Assembly (NCBI GenBank): GCA_034090805.1
Contig: JAXDRV010000062.1
Location: forward strand, 1 to 17,039
Length of the DNA stretch: 17,039 nt
Source: Ornithomonoglobus_A sp034090805
GTDB taxonomy: Bacteria > Bacillota > Clostridia > UBA1381
Direction: 5' to 3'
The translations under genes and the position numbers were made by a program. The notes under the pieces are model-generated. The model saw only the letters and a list, made by a program, of their open reading frames with translations, did no database searches and was not told the DNA's origin. The number at the start of each line of letters is the position of its first letter. Position 1 is the first letter of the stretch. Of this stretch, positions 1 to 7,989 are shown piece after piece.

Positions 1-51
1 TTCGGATAATCTCTGTAATTGTGTTTCTTCCGCAAAAAGATTGATCTGCAT
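1..51 (-). CDS. Start of a further gene, possibly an IS5-family transposase (cut by window edge)
   Basis: ATG at 51 opens a frame that runs to the left edge: 17 codons reading MQINLFAEETQLQRLSE. AAAGGCGG (62-69) lies 10 bases upstream and a near-consensus promoter lies further upstream, so this is a genuine gene start. The residues resemble, from memory, the N termini of IS5-family transposases, which often have a Phe-x-x-E ... R-L-x-x-L-S-x-L-G-D opening. Only 17 residues are visible, so the identity is tentative; the presence of a gene start is better supported than the family. A frame beginning at ATG 56 (MKCRSIFLRKK) is also open but fits the spacing less well. Confidence 0.4.
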   Translation of the reverse strand, partial: MQINLFAEETQLQRLSE

Positions 52-69
52 TTCATTTCAACCGCCTTT

Positions 70-96
70 ATTATAGTATCTTTATTATACCATAAT
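70..96. repeat. Dyad overlapping the -10 box
   Basis: Two 10-base arms, ATTATAGTAT (70-79) and ATACCATAAT (87-96), form an inverted repeat with one mismatch around a 7-base centre. It covers the -10 box and the predicted start of transcription, the usual place for a repressor operator. In read-through RNA the mismatch becomes a G-U pair, so a weak hairpin is also possible, but no U-tract follows, so it is not a standard terminator. The sequence is very AT-rich, so chance pairing is a real alternative. Confidence 0.35.
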
Positions 97-112
97 CTGA
101 CGATTTTTTCAA
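84..112 (-). promoter_or_regulatory. Sigma-A-type promoter for the left-edge gene
   Basis: On the minus strand TTGAAA (107-112) and TATAAT (84-89) are separated by exactly 17 bases, a near-perfect housekeeping promoter. Transcription would begin around base 77, about 26 bases ahead of the ATG at 51. It is the only strong promoter in an intergenic position in the window and indicates that the leftmost gene is expressed independently of the long operon. Confidence 0.7.
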
Positions 113-141
113 CACTTTTTTATGAATTTTTAGAGGTTACC

Positions 142-1236
142 TTAAGTTAACGATTCTGCGACGGCCGCTTCAAAAGCCTTTGCCGTTTTTGCTTCGCTTC
201 CGCCGTCATACATTGAATTTTTCATATATATGGCATAAATTTTATTGGCCGGGTCGATCCAAAAATGAGTTCCGTATGCTCCGCTCCAACCGTAGCACCC
301 TTTCGGCAATATGTATTTATCCGTCAATACTCTTACCCCCAGTCCCCATGCCTGGTAAGCCCTTACCATCAAATTTTCGCCAGTAATGGGCTGCTGCATT
401 TGCTGAATATAAGCCTCGGAAACAATTCGTTTACCCTCAAAGGTTCCGTAATTTTGCAGCATTGACGCAAAATTTGCATAGTCATCTATACTTCCGATAA
501 GCCCTGCCCCCGCAAGGCAGCGCCGGTTGTCATAATTTCCGAAAACGCGGTCACCCATATCCTTTTCCACACTTTTACCCATAACCTTATCGTGCATTTT
601 AACGACACGTGACCACTGCCCTCTATTTGGTAAAAATGTGGTATCCATCATCTTCAGAGGGGTCAGTATATTTTCTTTTATAAAATCTTTAAAAGCATTG
701 CCTGTAACTTTTTCCACAATATAAGCGAGTATATCATATGCGCACATACTTGTATCATATGACTGTTTTTGGCCCGCATCAAAAATCCGCAGGGCATTTT
801 TTTTATAATGCGCAACAGCTGTTTGCAAATTAGGCATTTCTTCTTTATCTTTATCGTAAATACCGCTGGAATGTGCAAGCAGATGCCTGATTTTAATTTT
901 ATGTGTGCTCGGTATTGTTTCTATGATCTTTCCATTGCCGTCCGTTTCAACAATATCATTATTTTCGAAATCACCTATGTATGATTCTATATCATCATCC
1001 AAAGAAATTAAGCCCCTGTCACAAAGAATCCCAATTGCAACAGCAGTTATAGGTTTAGTCATTGATGCTAATCTGAAAAGAGAGTTCTCTTTATTGTCTC
1101 CATAACAGTTTTTATAAATTATTTTATCGTTTTGTGCAATCAAAACCGATGCTCCAAAAATATTGTTGTTTTCCAAATCCCTGCAAATATTTTCCGTAAT
1201 TCTTTGTTCCAAACGATTACAATTTATTAAATTCAT
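142..1236 (-). CDS. Beta-lactamase-fold serine hydrolase (class C / EstB-type)
   Basis: The 364-residue product shows the serine-hydrolase signature SMTK (Ser58, Lys61), a conserved 'IRHLLAHSSGI' (116-126), the Tyr motif at 160-162 (YDT in place of the usual YxN), 'GAGLIGSIDDYANFA', and the late 'GYGWSGAYGTHFWIDP' type motif (GWSGAYGTHFWIDP, 316-329) that replaces the KTG triad of true beta-lactamases. There is no signal peptide, unlike beta-lactamases and penicillin-binding proteins. These traits fit an EstB-like esterase or a related cytoplasmic hydrolase rather than an antibiotic-resistance enzyme. The start at 1236 forms an ATGA overlap with the stop of the esterase; the nearest purine-rich site (AAAGGA) is about 15 bases away, so translation probably depends on coupling. 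It is the last gene of the visible run. The ester or amide it hydrolyses is unknown. Confidence 0.88.
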   Translation of the reverse strand: MNLINCNRLEQRITENICRDLENNNIFGASVLIAQNDKIIYKNCYGDNKENSLFRLASMTKPITAVAIGILCDRGLISLDDDIESYIGDFENNDIVETDGNGKIIETIPSTHKIKIRHLLAHSSGIYDKDKEEMPNLQTAVAHYKKNALRIFDAGQKQSYDTSMCAYDILAYIVEKVTGNAFKDFIKENILTPLKMMDTTFLPNRGQWSRVVKMHDKVMGKSVEKDMGDRVFGNYDNRRCLAGAGLIGSIDDYANFASMLQNYGTFEGKRIVSEAYIQQMQQPITGENLMVRAYQAWGLGVRVLTDKYILPKGCYGWSGAYGTHFWIDPANKIYAIYMKNSMYDGGSEAKTAKAFEAAVAESLT

Positions 1237-2078
1237 TTTTTTATATTATATTCCTTTCTTAACCAGTTATCCAAAAGAATCTTCCACTCCTCAACCTGCT
1301 CGTTATAATATTGAGGACATTTATCCGAAGCACATACGTCATTTGCTAAAGCCAATCCGTGTACACCATCAGAAAAAATATGCAATTCAAACTTAACTCC
1401 AGCTTTATTATAAGCCTCTGCTAAAACAATGGCACTCTGCACAGGGACAGTAACATCTGTGAAAGTATGCCATATAAACGCCGGAACAGAGTCTTTGTCA
1501 ACTCTGTTTTCTAACGAAAGTTCATCATATTGATTTATGTTTTCCTTTCCCAACAGATAATCAAATGCATTTATCCGTTCCGAACATATTCTTCCGGAAA
1601 CTACAGGATAACAAAGTATAACTCCGTTGGGCTTAGCATTCATCAGGTTAGTATTAATATATTCTTTAATTATATCTTCCTTCCACAATATTCCCGACAT
1701 TGCCGCAAGATGCCCACCGGCCGAAAATCCTATTGTAAATATTTTATTCTCATCAATTAAAAAATCACGTGCATTATTCCTTATATAGTCAACAGATGCG
1801 GCTATCTCCAATAACTGCATAGGATAATGAATGGGATGAACACTGTATTTTAACACAAAAACCTGAAAACCCTTAGACAAAAAGTACAACGCAACAGGTT
1901 CATTTTCTCTGTCAGCATGATCAATATATGCACCTCCGGGGCATATAATTATTGCCGGGTGTTTTCTTTCATTATCTATACAAGCAAAGTTATCATTTAA
2001 ATATACACTTAACGAAGCATGAGATTTTCCCGTAAAAAAACCGTATTTATCACATAAATTTATATTAAATTTTTTCAT
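1233..2078 (-). CDS. Alpha/beta-hydrolase, acetyl-esterase-like
   Basis: The 281-residue product has the alpha/beta-hydrolase hallmarks: an oxyanion-loop motif 'CPGGAY' (46-51), nucleophile elbow GFSAGG with Ser119, an acid at Asp208 in 'DVTVPVQSA', and His240 in 'DGVHGLALA'. The last motifs closely resemble bacterial acetyl esterases of the BD-FAE/xylan-esterase type. No signal peptide, so cytoplasmic. Start choice: AGGAG (2086-2090) lies 7 bases before the ATG at 2078; the adjacent ATG at 2081 gives a four-base ATGA overlap with the oxidoreductase stop and is also possible. The in-frame ATG at 2126 lies deep in the previous gene and is unlikely. Context suggests removal of acetyl or other ester groups from imported oligosaccharides; this is inferred. 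It could instead be a generic carboxylesterase. Confidence 0.88.
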   Translation of the reverse strand: MKKFNINLCDKYGFFTGKSHASLSVYLNDNFACIDNERKHPAIIICPGGAYIDHADRENEPVALYFLSKGFQVFVLKYSVHPIHYPMQLLEIAASVDYIRNNARDFLIDENKIFTIGFSAGGHLAAMSGILWKEDIIKEYINTNLMNAKPNGVILCYPVVSGRICSERINAFDYLLGKENINQYDELSLENRVDKDSVPAFIWHTFTDVTVPVQSAIVLAEAYNKAGVKFELHIFSDGVHGLALANDVCASDKCPQYYNEQVEEWKILLDNWLRKEYNIKK

Positions 2079-3469
2079 CATTTTTCTCCTATATGCAAAT
2101 ATGCATTCTGTTTTTTTAGTATGCATTGGATGTCGCGATAATCTATCTCCGTTGGCAGAAGCCCGTTTTTAATTGCTACACTTGCAGCCGCTCCGCCGGC
2201 ATGGCCTATAGCTCCTGCGATAGGTGATACTCTTATTGCTCCCTGTGCCATAAATGATGCGGAAATGCATCTCCCTACAGTAATAATATTTTTCACATCA
2301 TTATTAATAAGACTCCGATACGGAATATTGTAGAAAGCCCCATAAGATAGATCACGTTTTTCTAAAAAATCCTTTTTGAATTTTTCGTCATAACCTCCGC
2401 ATGGTGGATGAACATCAATTTTGTATCCACCATGCGCAATAGTATCTTCGAATTGTCTTGAATAAAATAGGTCATTTTCATTTAAAGTATAAACTCCGAC
2501 AATTTGTCTTGAACTACGAACACCTATTTGTACCGGTCCTGTATAAATTAAAACAGCGTTTTTAAAACCACTAATATTTTTCTTCAGAAACAATTCAAGC
2601 TCTCTTGCCTGCCTGCGGCCTATGATTTCCGCCTGTGACATTTGCCATGGATCTGTTGAATCCGGCAAAGATACTCTCGTACTGTTTACTATAACCTCTC
2701 CGGGATTGTTTGTCTCAAAAAACAGGATTTCGCCTCTTTCAAAGGAAAGCTCTCCATTTTCTCTTCCCTGCTGAAATGATTTTTCAAAGCCACCGATTGA
2801 TAGACGGCAGGCTTTATCCACGATATTCAAATTTTCCCGTATTCTTGGAAATTCCTGTATGTTTTTTTTATCTTTAATGTATGACTTTACTTTTGAAATA
2901 TCCACATCGGTAAATTTCATATTCATTGTCATAGGCTGCGACGCACCGTCCGCTTCTCTGCCCTTAATTGTTTTTACATTTGACAGATATGCCAAATTGG
3001 CATCTCCCGTCGCATCCAAAAAAACTGCGGCGGATAATCTTATTCTATCTGATTTTGTACATACATCTATTTCCTTAAGGACATCGCCCTCAGTTATACA
3101 GTTGCATACAGTTGCATGGTATAATATTTCACCCCCACTTTCCAAAAGCATCTCCTCAAGCTCCTGCTTCATTCCCTCGTTATCAAAAGGAGTTACCGTG
3201 TATGTGTAACCTGTCGTATCAAATATATGTCCGGGTGATTTTCCCTTTATTATAAGCCTTTGTATTACTTCATCCGTAATTCCCCGAACAACCTGGTATT
3301 TACCAGCATGAAAAGTCATCATAGGGCCAACTCCACCTGCAGTAAGCATTCCTCCTAAAAATCCATACTGCTCAACAATTAATACACTTACACCTTCGCG
3401 CGCTGCGCTTATTGCTGCAACAGCTCCAGAAATTCCTCCGCCTACGATTATAACATCATATTTTTTCAT
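2078..3469 (-). CDS. FAD-dependent oxidoreductase (FAD_oxidored family)
   Basis: The 463-residue product carries an N-terminal dinucleotide-binding fold: strand 'KYDVIIV' followed by GGGISG (residues 10-15), then 'VLIVE' with Glu33 placed to bind the ribose of FAD, and 'GFLGGMLTAGG'. A second flavin signature, 'FLDATGDANLAYLS', lies mid-protein, and the C-terminal 'IITVGRCISASFMAQGAIR' with 'IGHAGGAAASVA' is typical of the FAD_oxidored family (PF12831 type). No signal peptide. I chose the ATG at 3469, 11 bases after AAAGGA (3481-3486); the in-frame ATG at 3481 would directly abut that site. The gene overlaps the end of the preceding one by 14 bases, suggesting translational coupling. Members often occur near glycan-degradation genes but most have no known substrate. 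A role in oxidising a sugar or uronate derived from the lyase product is inference only. Confidence 0.9.
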   Translation of the reverse strand: MKKYDVIIVGGGISGAVAAISAAREGVSVLIVEQYGFLGGMLTAGGVGPMMTFHAGKYQVVRGITDEVIQRLIIKGKSPGHIFDTTGYTYTVTPFDNEGMKQELEEMLLESGGEILYHATVCNCITEGDVLKEIDVCTKSDRIRLSAAVFLDATGDANLAYLSNVKTIKGREADGASQPMTMNMKFTDVDISKVKSYIKDKKNIQEFPRIRENLNIVDKACRLSIGGFEKSFQQGRENGELSFERGEILFFETNNPGEVIVNSTRVSLPDSTDPWQMSQAEIIGRRQARELELFLKKNISGFKNAVLIYTGPVQIGVRSSRQIVGVYTLNENDLFYSRQFEDTIAHGGYKIDVHPPCGGYDEKFKKDFLEKRDLSYGAFYNIPYRSLINNDVKNIITVGRCISASFMAQGAIRVSPIAGAIGHAGGAAASVAIKNGLLPTEIDYRDIQCILKKQNAYLHIGEK

Positions 3470-4580
3470 TTTTAAATACATCCTTTATTGTCTCTAAATA
3501 TCCATATCCAAATATATCATCAGGTTGCAAATAACTTGATTCCGTCCATTCATTCCAACTATTTATTGTAATTAACGGTGTAGTACAATTTTTATCAATA
3601 AATTTTTTTGCTTCAATTAAAGTTTTTTTAAATATCTCCGGATTACTACCTGTTATTATTCCTTCCCGAAAATCCGTAAAACGGGGGTTATTGTTCCAGC
3701 CTATTGAAACATTCGGAAAATACTCTCTATCGTATTTTATTTTTGTTTCATTCCATGCTGAAATTACATCAGGTAAAATCGTTTCATATGATCTGTTAAT
3801 ATCTACAAAGTGAACATATTGATAATGTGTAACCGAATCCATTCCAAGTTGTCTTATAGTTTGGCTTGCTTCTGCTATTGTACTTTTATTTTCATTCATC
3901 ATTAAAGCTATGTCACAGCACGGAATATCTATATACTGAAAATGAATTCCGCTTAATCCTTTTTGTATTGCCAGGTTGTTAAACCAATCCATCATTTTCT
4001 TTGTTTCTTCTATTCCGCCAAGTCCATTTATTAAGTTGGCAATATCATATATGGCAAATACCGGTTTATTTTTTATCTTATAATACAGCGGATGCAAAAA
4101 ATATTGTTCAATTAGCCTCCGTGCAATTATCTTAAATTGTGTCGCATCACACGTTCCTTCCCAAACATTACAGCTCTGGAGATTTGAAATTCTCTTATCC
4201 CACGTATAATTTGCATCATGATTAGCCCACATTACATAGAATTTCATTTTATTATTATTCTTAGCTTTAAGAAAACCGTTATTTAAACAATTTTCCAAAA
4301 ACGGTCTTCCGTCATACCAATACCAATCGTATATAAAAACATTTACACCATAATCAGATGCCGCCTCTATCTCCATTTCCATAACATAAGGATCGGCCTC
4401 ATCAACATATCCCCAAAGCGGTCGCCTTGGCCAGTTATCTTCATCAAATTTATGTCTTGCGCTTCGTACTGACTGCCACTCTCCCATTCCTTCGGGCCAA
4501 AAAATTCTTGTTCGTTCTTCTGATGCAGTATATGCAGGCCAAACATATGCCGCAATATCATATTTATCAAATTTATTCAT
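3456..4580 (-). CDS. WbsX / GH99-like family protein, putative cytoplasmic glycosidase
   Basis: The 374-residue product has no signal peptide, so it should act in the cytoplasm. I chose the ATG at 4580, which follows the lyase stop after one base and has AAAAGGGAG (4590-4598) 9 bases upstream; the in-frame ATG at 4625 lies inside the lyase gene. The sequence fits the WbsX family (GH99-like TIM barrel): 'IAAYVWPAY' at the N terminus, 'WPEGMGEWQSVRSA' near 28-41, 'YGVNVFIYDWYWYDGRPFLE' near 77-96, 'FYVMWANHDANYTW' near 114-127, and the late motif 'SWNEWTESSYLQPD' (341-354). Family GH99 enzymes use two acidic residues three apart in an NEWxE motif; Glu344 and Glu347 occupy these places here. Some WbsX relatives sit in O-antigen clusters and were annotated as glycosyltransferases, but the position after a lyase favours a degradative role on imported fragments. 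Substrate unknown. Confidence 0.85.
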   Translation of the reverse strand: MNKFDKYDIAAYVWPAYTASEERTRIFWPEGMGEWQSVRSARHKFDEDNWPRRPLWGYVDEADPYVMEMEIEAASDYGVNVFIYDWYWYDGRPFLENCLNNGFLKAKNNNKMKFYVMWANHDANYTWDKRISNLQSCNVWEGTCDATQFKIIARRLIEQYFLHPLYYKIKNKPVFAIYDIANLINGLGGIEETKKMMDWFNNLAIQKGLSGIHFQYIDIPCCDIALMMNENKSTIAEASQTIRQLGMDSVTHYQYVHFVDINRSYETILPDVISAWNETKIKYDREYFPNVSIGWNNNPRFTDFREGIITGSNPEIFKKTLIEAKKFIDKNCTTPLITINSWNEWTESSYLQPDDIFGYGYLETIKDVFKNEKI

Positions 4581-4581
4581 T

Positions 4582-7500
4582 CTATTCTGCTCCCTTTTGT
4601 TCTGCCACATGGCAGATTGGCTCAAGACATGATAACGATTTCCATATCATACATTTAAAATTATCAGCTTCGGTTACGGGAATACTGCCATGTATTCTGT
4701 TAATCATGTCTATTGAATTAATAGCAATATTAATTAATCGTCCATCATCAAACTGGCTTATTATTATATCGCCGCTTAATTTTTTATCATTGTATACATA
4801 GTAATATTCGTTCAGCGTATTCCTATGCAAAACGCGGAAATACGGCATGCCTGATACCTTTGACGCAACAGCACCCAATGTATAGTTTGCAAGTTCTGCT
4901 ATTACACCGCTCCCCATTTTTGATACTGCATTTTCAGCTTGAGTATATGCAAGCGTATCACCCATATCAGATACTGAAAGTGCGTTTTGAGCAAGATCCA
5001 AAGCCATCATTGCATTCTTTCCGTCACTACTGTTGTATTCTTCTATTATCAAATTCTTGAATTTCAGTGATTGGCTATTATTATTATCCATTCCTGAAAA
5101 ATAAACCTGCGTCCAATCATATTTGCCGTTAATTTGTACATTTACATCAGCTTTTTGAGGCAAATTTCCGTCTTCCGGATACACATACAGCGATACGTAA
5201 TCTTCACTGTCTGAGCTTGCTTCTACAATCATCAGCATTTGATACCACATATCTTTATATATTGTCTGCTCTCCAAATGATGATTCGGTATACCATCTTA
5301 AAAAAGGTCGAATTTCACCCTCCTCATTTTTTTTAAATCCACCGCCCAAAATTTCACTCAAAAATGATAAATACTGTCCATCATACGACGAAGCATTTCC
5401 ATTTCCGCCAAGCTCTGCGTCTTTCCCCAAATATTGCTGCCATCTGATAGCGTATATTTTCTTCTCGTCACCGCTTTTCGGAGCAATTGTTATCTTATTT
5501 TCCAATGTATTGTAAACTCTGTTAAGTCCGCCGGAGGATAATATAATTTGATTATCTTCAATTTTAAAATCTCCGTTTTGGGCTTTCCATTCAGAGCTAA
5601 AACCCTCAGCAGCTTCGGTGGATGCAAGCAAGACCGCATCGGGAATATTCTGAAATTCAGTCTGCTTTGTTTTTGAAAGCGTTATTGTATATGTTTTGCC
5701 AATCGACATACTTGTATCAACGGAAAGCTTAATCTGCGGTGATAATGCTTTTACCATAATATTTTCAGGCAAATTTATTATACTGGCTGCCGCTTTGTTA
5801 ATTGTCAATTCAACCTTTTTACCGCGGGTTCTGGGAGGATTGGAAACAGCAATTTCTATATTCTCGTCCGATTCGGACATTACAACAGACGCTGTTGTAT
5901 TGCATGAAATATCCTTAACTGTGCTGTTCTTATCCTCCCAAAAATTAACCGCCGTAATTTCCTTACCGTCATCATATCCCTTAACAGCCTGAATTTCTTT
6001 TGTATTCTCAAGAATTTCAAATGTTGGGTTTATGGCATAATTACGTACTTCCTCGCGTGTTCGGCATGGCAACACCGCATAAGCGTAATTTGCATTATTT
6101 GCGTTAGGCTGATTTATATACATTGAAAAAAACTCATTTTCTAGAATATCCCCGCTGCTTCCCACAAAAATATCGTTCCAGCTTCCTTCTTTTACTTCAC
6201 GCTTCGCTTTTATATGCGTCTTTTGAGGGAAATAATAGCCTATGCTCTGCGATATATCTTCGCCTCCCTCATCAGAATACGGAGCAATATATGCCCAATA
6301 GGTGTTATACCACGTTTCTTCATTCAGGTCACGTTCTGAATTATTGTAAAATACCTTATATTCGGAATCTATTTTTCTGTTCTCAATTATGGTTTCCGTT
6401 AATGCATTTACATTGGTTATTCCTGCCCCCATGGCAATCAGCTCATCACCCACACAAAACCATGACTTCCTGCCTCTTAGATTGCTTTTATACGGCGCAA
6501 TGCTCATTCCCACACAACCGTACTTTCCAAGTTCTGCACCACCTACCCACGCTTCGGATGACAGGTAATATCCTGTGCTTTTTTCAGCATCTCGGTCAAC
6601 AGTAGTTCCTGCAAGTCTGTTTGCGTCGACAGTACACCAAAAATTATCATCATATGCTTTTTCTTGATTATTGTATATATATACCATTCCCGCACCAGTG
6701 TTGTAACCTTTGATGTTTTCTTTATCACTGCACTCATAATCATAAATTCTGTTTGACGACATACTGATGCCTATTGAATAATCAGATCTCGTCATAACTG
6801 CTCTGTCCATGCCCTCAAAAACCTTAAAGCTTTCGTTCTGTTCCCATGCAGATACAGTTGTATCCTTTATTTCATCAATTATCGAAGCAACATATCCGTC
6901 AACAAAGAAATTGCTGCATTTATCATCGTTTAAGAGCTTTTTTACTATGCCGATGAAATACTTTTTATCATTCTCATCGGCAATACCAACTAACCGTGTG
7001 AAAAAACCTATAATATAGTGTCCTGTAATATGATCGGTTTCATAACTTCTGGCTATTGCTCTGCCCCTGGTCATCGCCATAAAGTCTCCGTTACGGATAA
7101 ATGGCAAAAAAGCTTTTTCTGCCCATTGATACAGTTTTTCCTTCCATTTTGTAAAGTCATAGGTATTTCCCGCCACACTGTTTATGTAAACTAAATCCGC
7201 TATAATAATAGCACATATCCTCCCATATGCACCATTATAACTTACATTCCAATGCTGAATAAATGAGCCGTCTTGATAAAACCCATCTCCTGTCACCGAA
7301 TCTGTCATTAAATATTCACAAGCTTTTAAACCAGCCTCAAGCTTTTCTCTATTTTTTGTTACAATGCCTACATTTACCACAATCTGAGCCTTCCAAGCAC
7401 GGTTTGCACCTGTTTCGGTTACGGACGAATCGCGTCTTTTTTCAGCGGTTGGACAAAAGTAGTTAATACGGCCCACATATGTTTCAATATCACTGTCGCT

Positions 7501-7989
7501 TATGGAACCATTCATTAAAATCAAAATGTCGGAAAATGAGGTGGGAATGCCAATCTCAAAATACCACCAATTGTCACCATATTCCAGTTTATCATAGTAA
7601 TACTTTTCACAAATTAAATTCAGCGCCTTAATAATAGCAGCTTTCATTGCGTTATCCTCGCCGTTGCCCATTTTATACGCCCTTGCCATTGTAAGAAGTC
7701 TTTGAAAAGCCGTATTCAAATCACTCGGTGATTCAAGATTCAGTTCGGACCACAAATTATATTCATCTGTAAAATTCATAAAATTTGACGCACTGTTTTT
7801 CGTATTGCTTACATATTGCAGAACATCATTGCCTGTATTACCTTTTTTATAAGTTAATATTTCAGCAGCTCTTTCCGCAAGGGCATTAAAATAATCTTCA
7901 TCACTGTTTGCATAGCATGGAATAATCTGCACAATCATAAATAATATAACGACAGCGGCAATTATTGACTTTGCTTTTCCTTGTACCAT
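4582..7989 (-). CDS. Secreted polysaccharide lyase family 8 enzyme with C-terminal lectin-like module
   Basis: I chose the ATG at 7989 (1135 residues): AAAGGAG (7998-8004) lies 8 bases upstream and the product then starts directly with a signal peptide (cleavage near CYA-N, residue 27). An in-frame ATG at 8034 would add 15 charged residues. Domains: alpha-helical lyase domain (about 27-370), central beta domain (385-655), C-terminal lyase beta domain (to about 775), lectin-like module (785-985; 'EASSDSEDYVSLYVYP'), helical segment (990-1040), beta-rich tail (1045-1135). Family hallmarks: the aromatic patch NWWYFEIGIP (Trp141-142), Asn196 in TGANR, His246 and Tyr255 in QHWNVSYNGAYG, arginines in TRGRAIAR (308-314), and AGTTV (460-464). 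The Asn-His-Tyr spacing of 50 and 9 residues equals that of pneumococcal hyaluronate lyase (N349, H399, Y408). PL8 enzymes cleave uronic-acid polysaccharides such as hyaluronan, chondroitin or xanthan by beta-elimination; the substrate here cannot be assigned. The gene overlaps the upstream gene by 28 bases. Confidence 0.93.
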   Translation of the reverse strand: MVQGKAKSIIAAVVILFMIVQIIPCYANSDEDYFNALAERAAEILTYKKGNTGNDVLQYVSNTKNSASNFMNFTDEYNLWSELNLESPSDLNTAFQRLLTMARAYKMGNGEDNAMKAAIIKALNLICEKYYYDKLEYGDNWWYFEIGIPTSFSDILILMNGSISDSDIETYVGRINYFCPTAEKRRDSSVTETGANRAWKAQIVVNVGIVTKNREKLEAGLKACEYLMTDSVTGDGFYQDGSFIQHWNVSYNGAYGRICAIIIADLVYINSVAGNTYDFTKWKEKLYQWAEKAFLPFIRNGDFMAMTRGRAIARSYETDHITGHYIIGFFTRLVGIADENDKKYFIGIVKKLLNDDKCSNFFVDGYVASIIDEIKDTTVSAWEQNESFKVFEGMDRAVMTRSDYSIGISMSSNRIYDYECSDKENIKGYNTGAGMVYIYNNQEKAYDDNFWCTVDANRLAGTTVDRDAEKSTGYYLSSEAWVGGAELGKYGCVGMSIAPYKSNLRGRKSWFCVGDELIAMGAGITNVNALTETIIENRKIDSEYKVFYNNSERDLNEETWYNTYWAYIAPYSDEGGEDISQSIGYYFPQKTHIKAKREVKEGSWNDIFVGSSGDILENEFFSMYINQPNANNANYAYAVLPCRTREEVRNYAINPTFEILENTKEIQAVKGYDDGKEITAVNFWEDKNSTVKDISCNTTASVVMSESDENIEIAVSNPPRTRGKKVELTINKAAASIINLPENIMVKALSPQIKLSVDTSMSIGKTYTITLSKTKQTEFQNIPDAVLLASTEAAEGFSSEWKAQNGDFKIEDNQIILSSGGLNRVYNTLENKITIAPKSGDEKKIYAIRWQQYLGKDAELGGNGNASSYDGQYLSFLSEILGGGFKKNEEGEIRPFLRWYTESSFGEQTIYKDMWYQMLMIVEASSDSEDYVSLYVYPEDGNLPQKADVNVQINGKYDWTQVYFSGMDNNNSQSLKFKNLIIEEYNSSDGKNAMMALDLAQNALSVSDMGDTLAYTQAENAVSKMGSGVIAELANYTLGAVASKVSGMPYFRVLHRNTLNEYYYVYNDKKLSGDIIISQFDDGRLINIAINSIDMINRIHGSIPVTEADNFKCMIWKSLSCLEPICHVAEQKGAE
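4590..4598 (-). promoter_or_regulatory. Ribosome binding site deciding the start of the WbsX/GH99-like gene
   Basis: AAAAGGGAG lies 9 bases before the ATG at 4580 and within the final codons of the lyase gene. It supports a start one base after the lyase stop codon instead of the in-frame ATG at 4625. Confidence 0.75.

Larger units (their letters stand above)
52..141. other. Only intergenic gap in the window
   Basis: These 90 bases separate the end of the operon from the left-edge gene. They hold the promoter, the dyad and the ribosome binding site of the left gene. No GC-rich hairpin followed by a U-tract is present, so the operon has no recognisable intrinsic terminator here. A near-palindrome with one mismatched pair centred on CTTAAG (136-151) overlaps the stop codon of the serine hydrolase but is too AT-rich to be a convincing terminator. 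Confidence 0.6.

Noticed and set aside
136..151. Near-palindrome at the end of the serine hydrolase gene as a transcription terminator
   Set aside because: It is short, AT-rich, overlaps the stop codon and has no following U-tract.
142..1236. Antibiotic-resistance beta-lactamase
   Set aside because: There is no signal peptide, the KTG motif is absent and the YxN motif is altered, and the gene sits in a glycan-degradation operon.
2859..3209. A 116-codon open frame on the plus strand
   Set aside because: It is antisense to the middle of the FAD oxidoreductase and shows no domain of its own.
4427..4801. A 124-codon open frame on the plus strand
   Set aside because: It is antisense to the end of the lyase and the start of the WbsX/GH99-like gene, both well supported, and has no matching ribosome binding site or domain.
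6123..6605. A 160-codon open frame on the plus strand
   Set aside because: It lies wholly inside the PL8 lyase gene, whose protein has conserved family motifs across this stretch. The plus-strand product has low-complexity composition and no recognisable domain.
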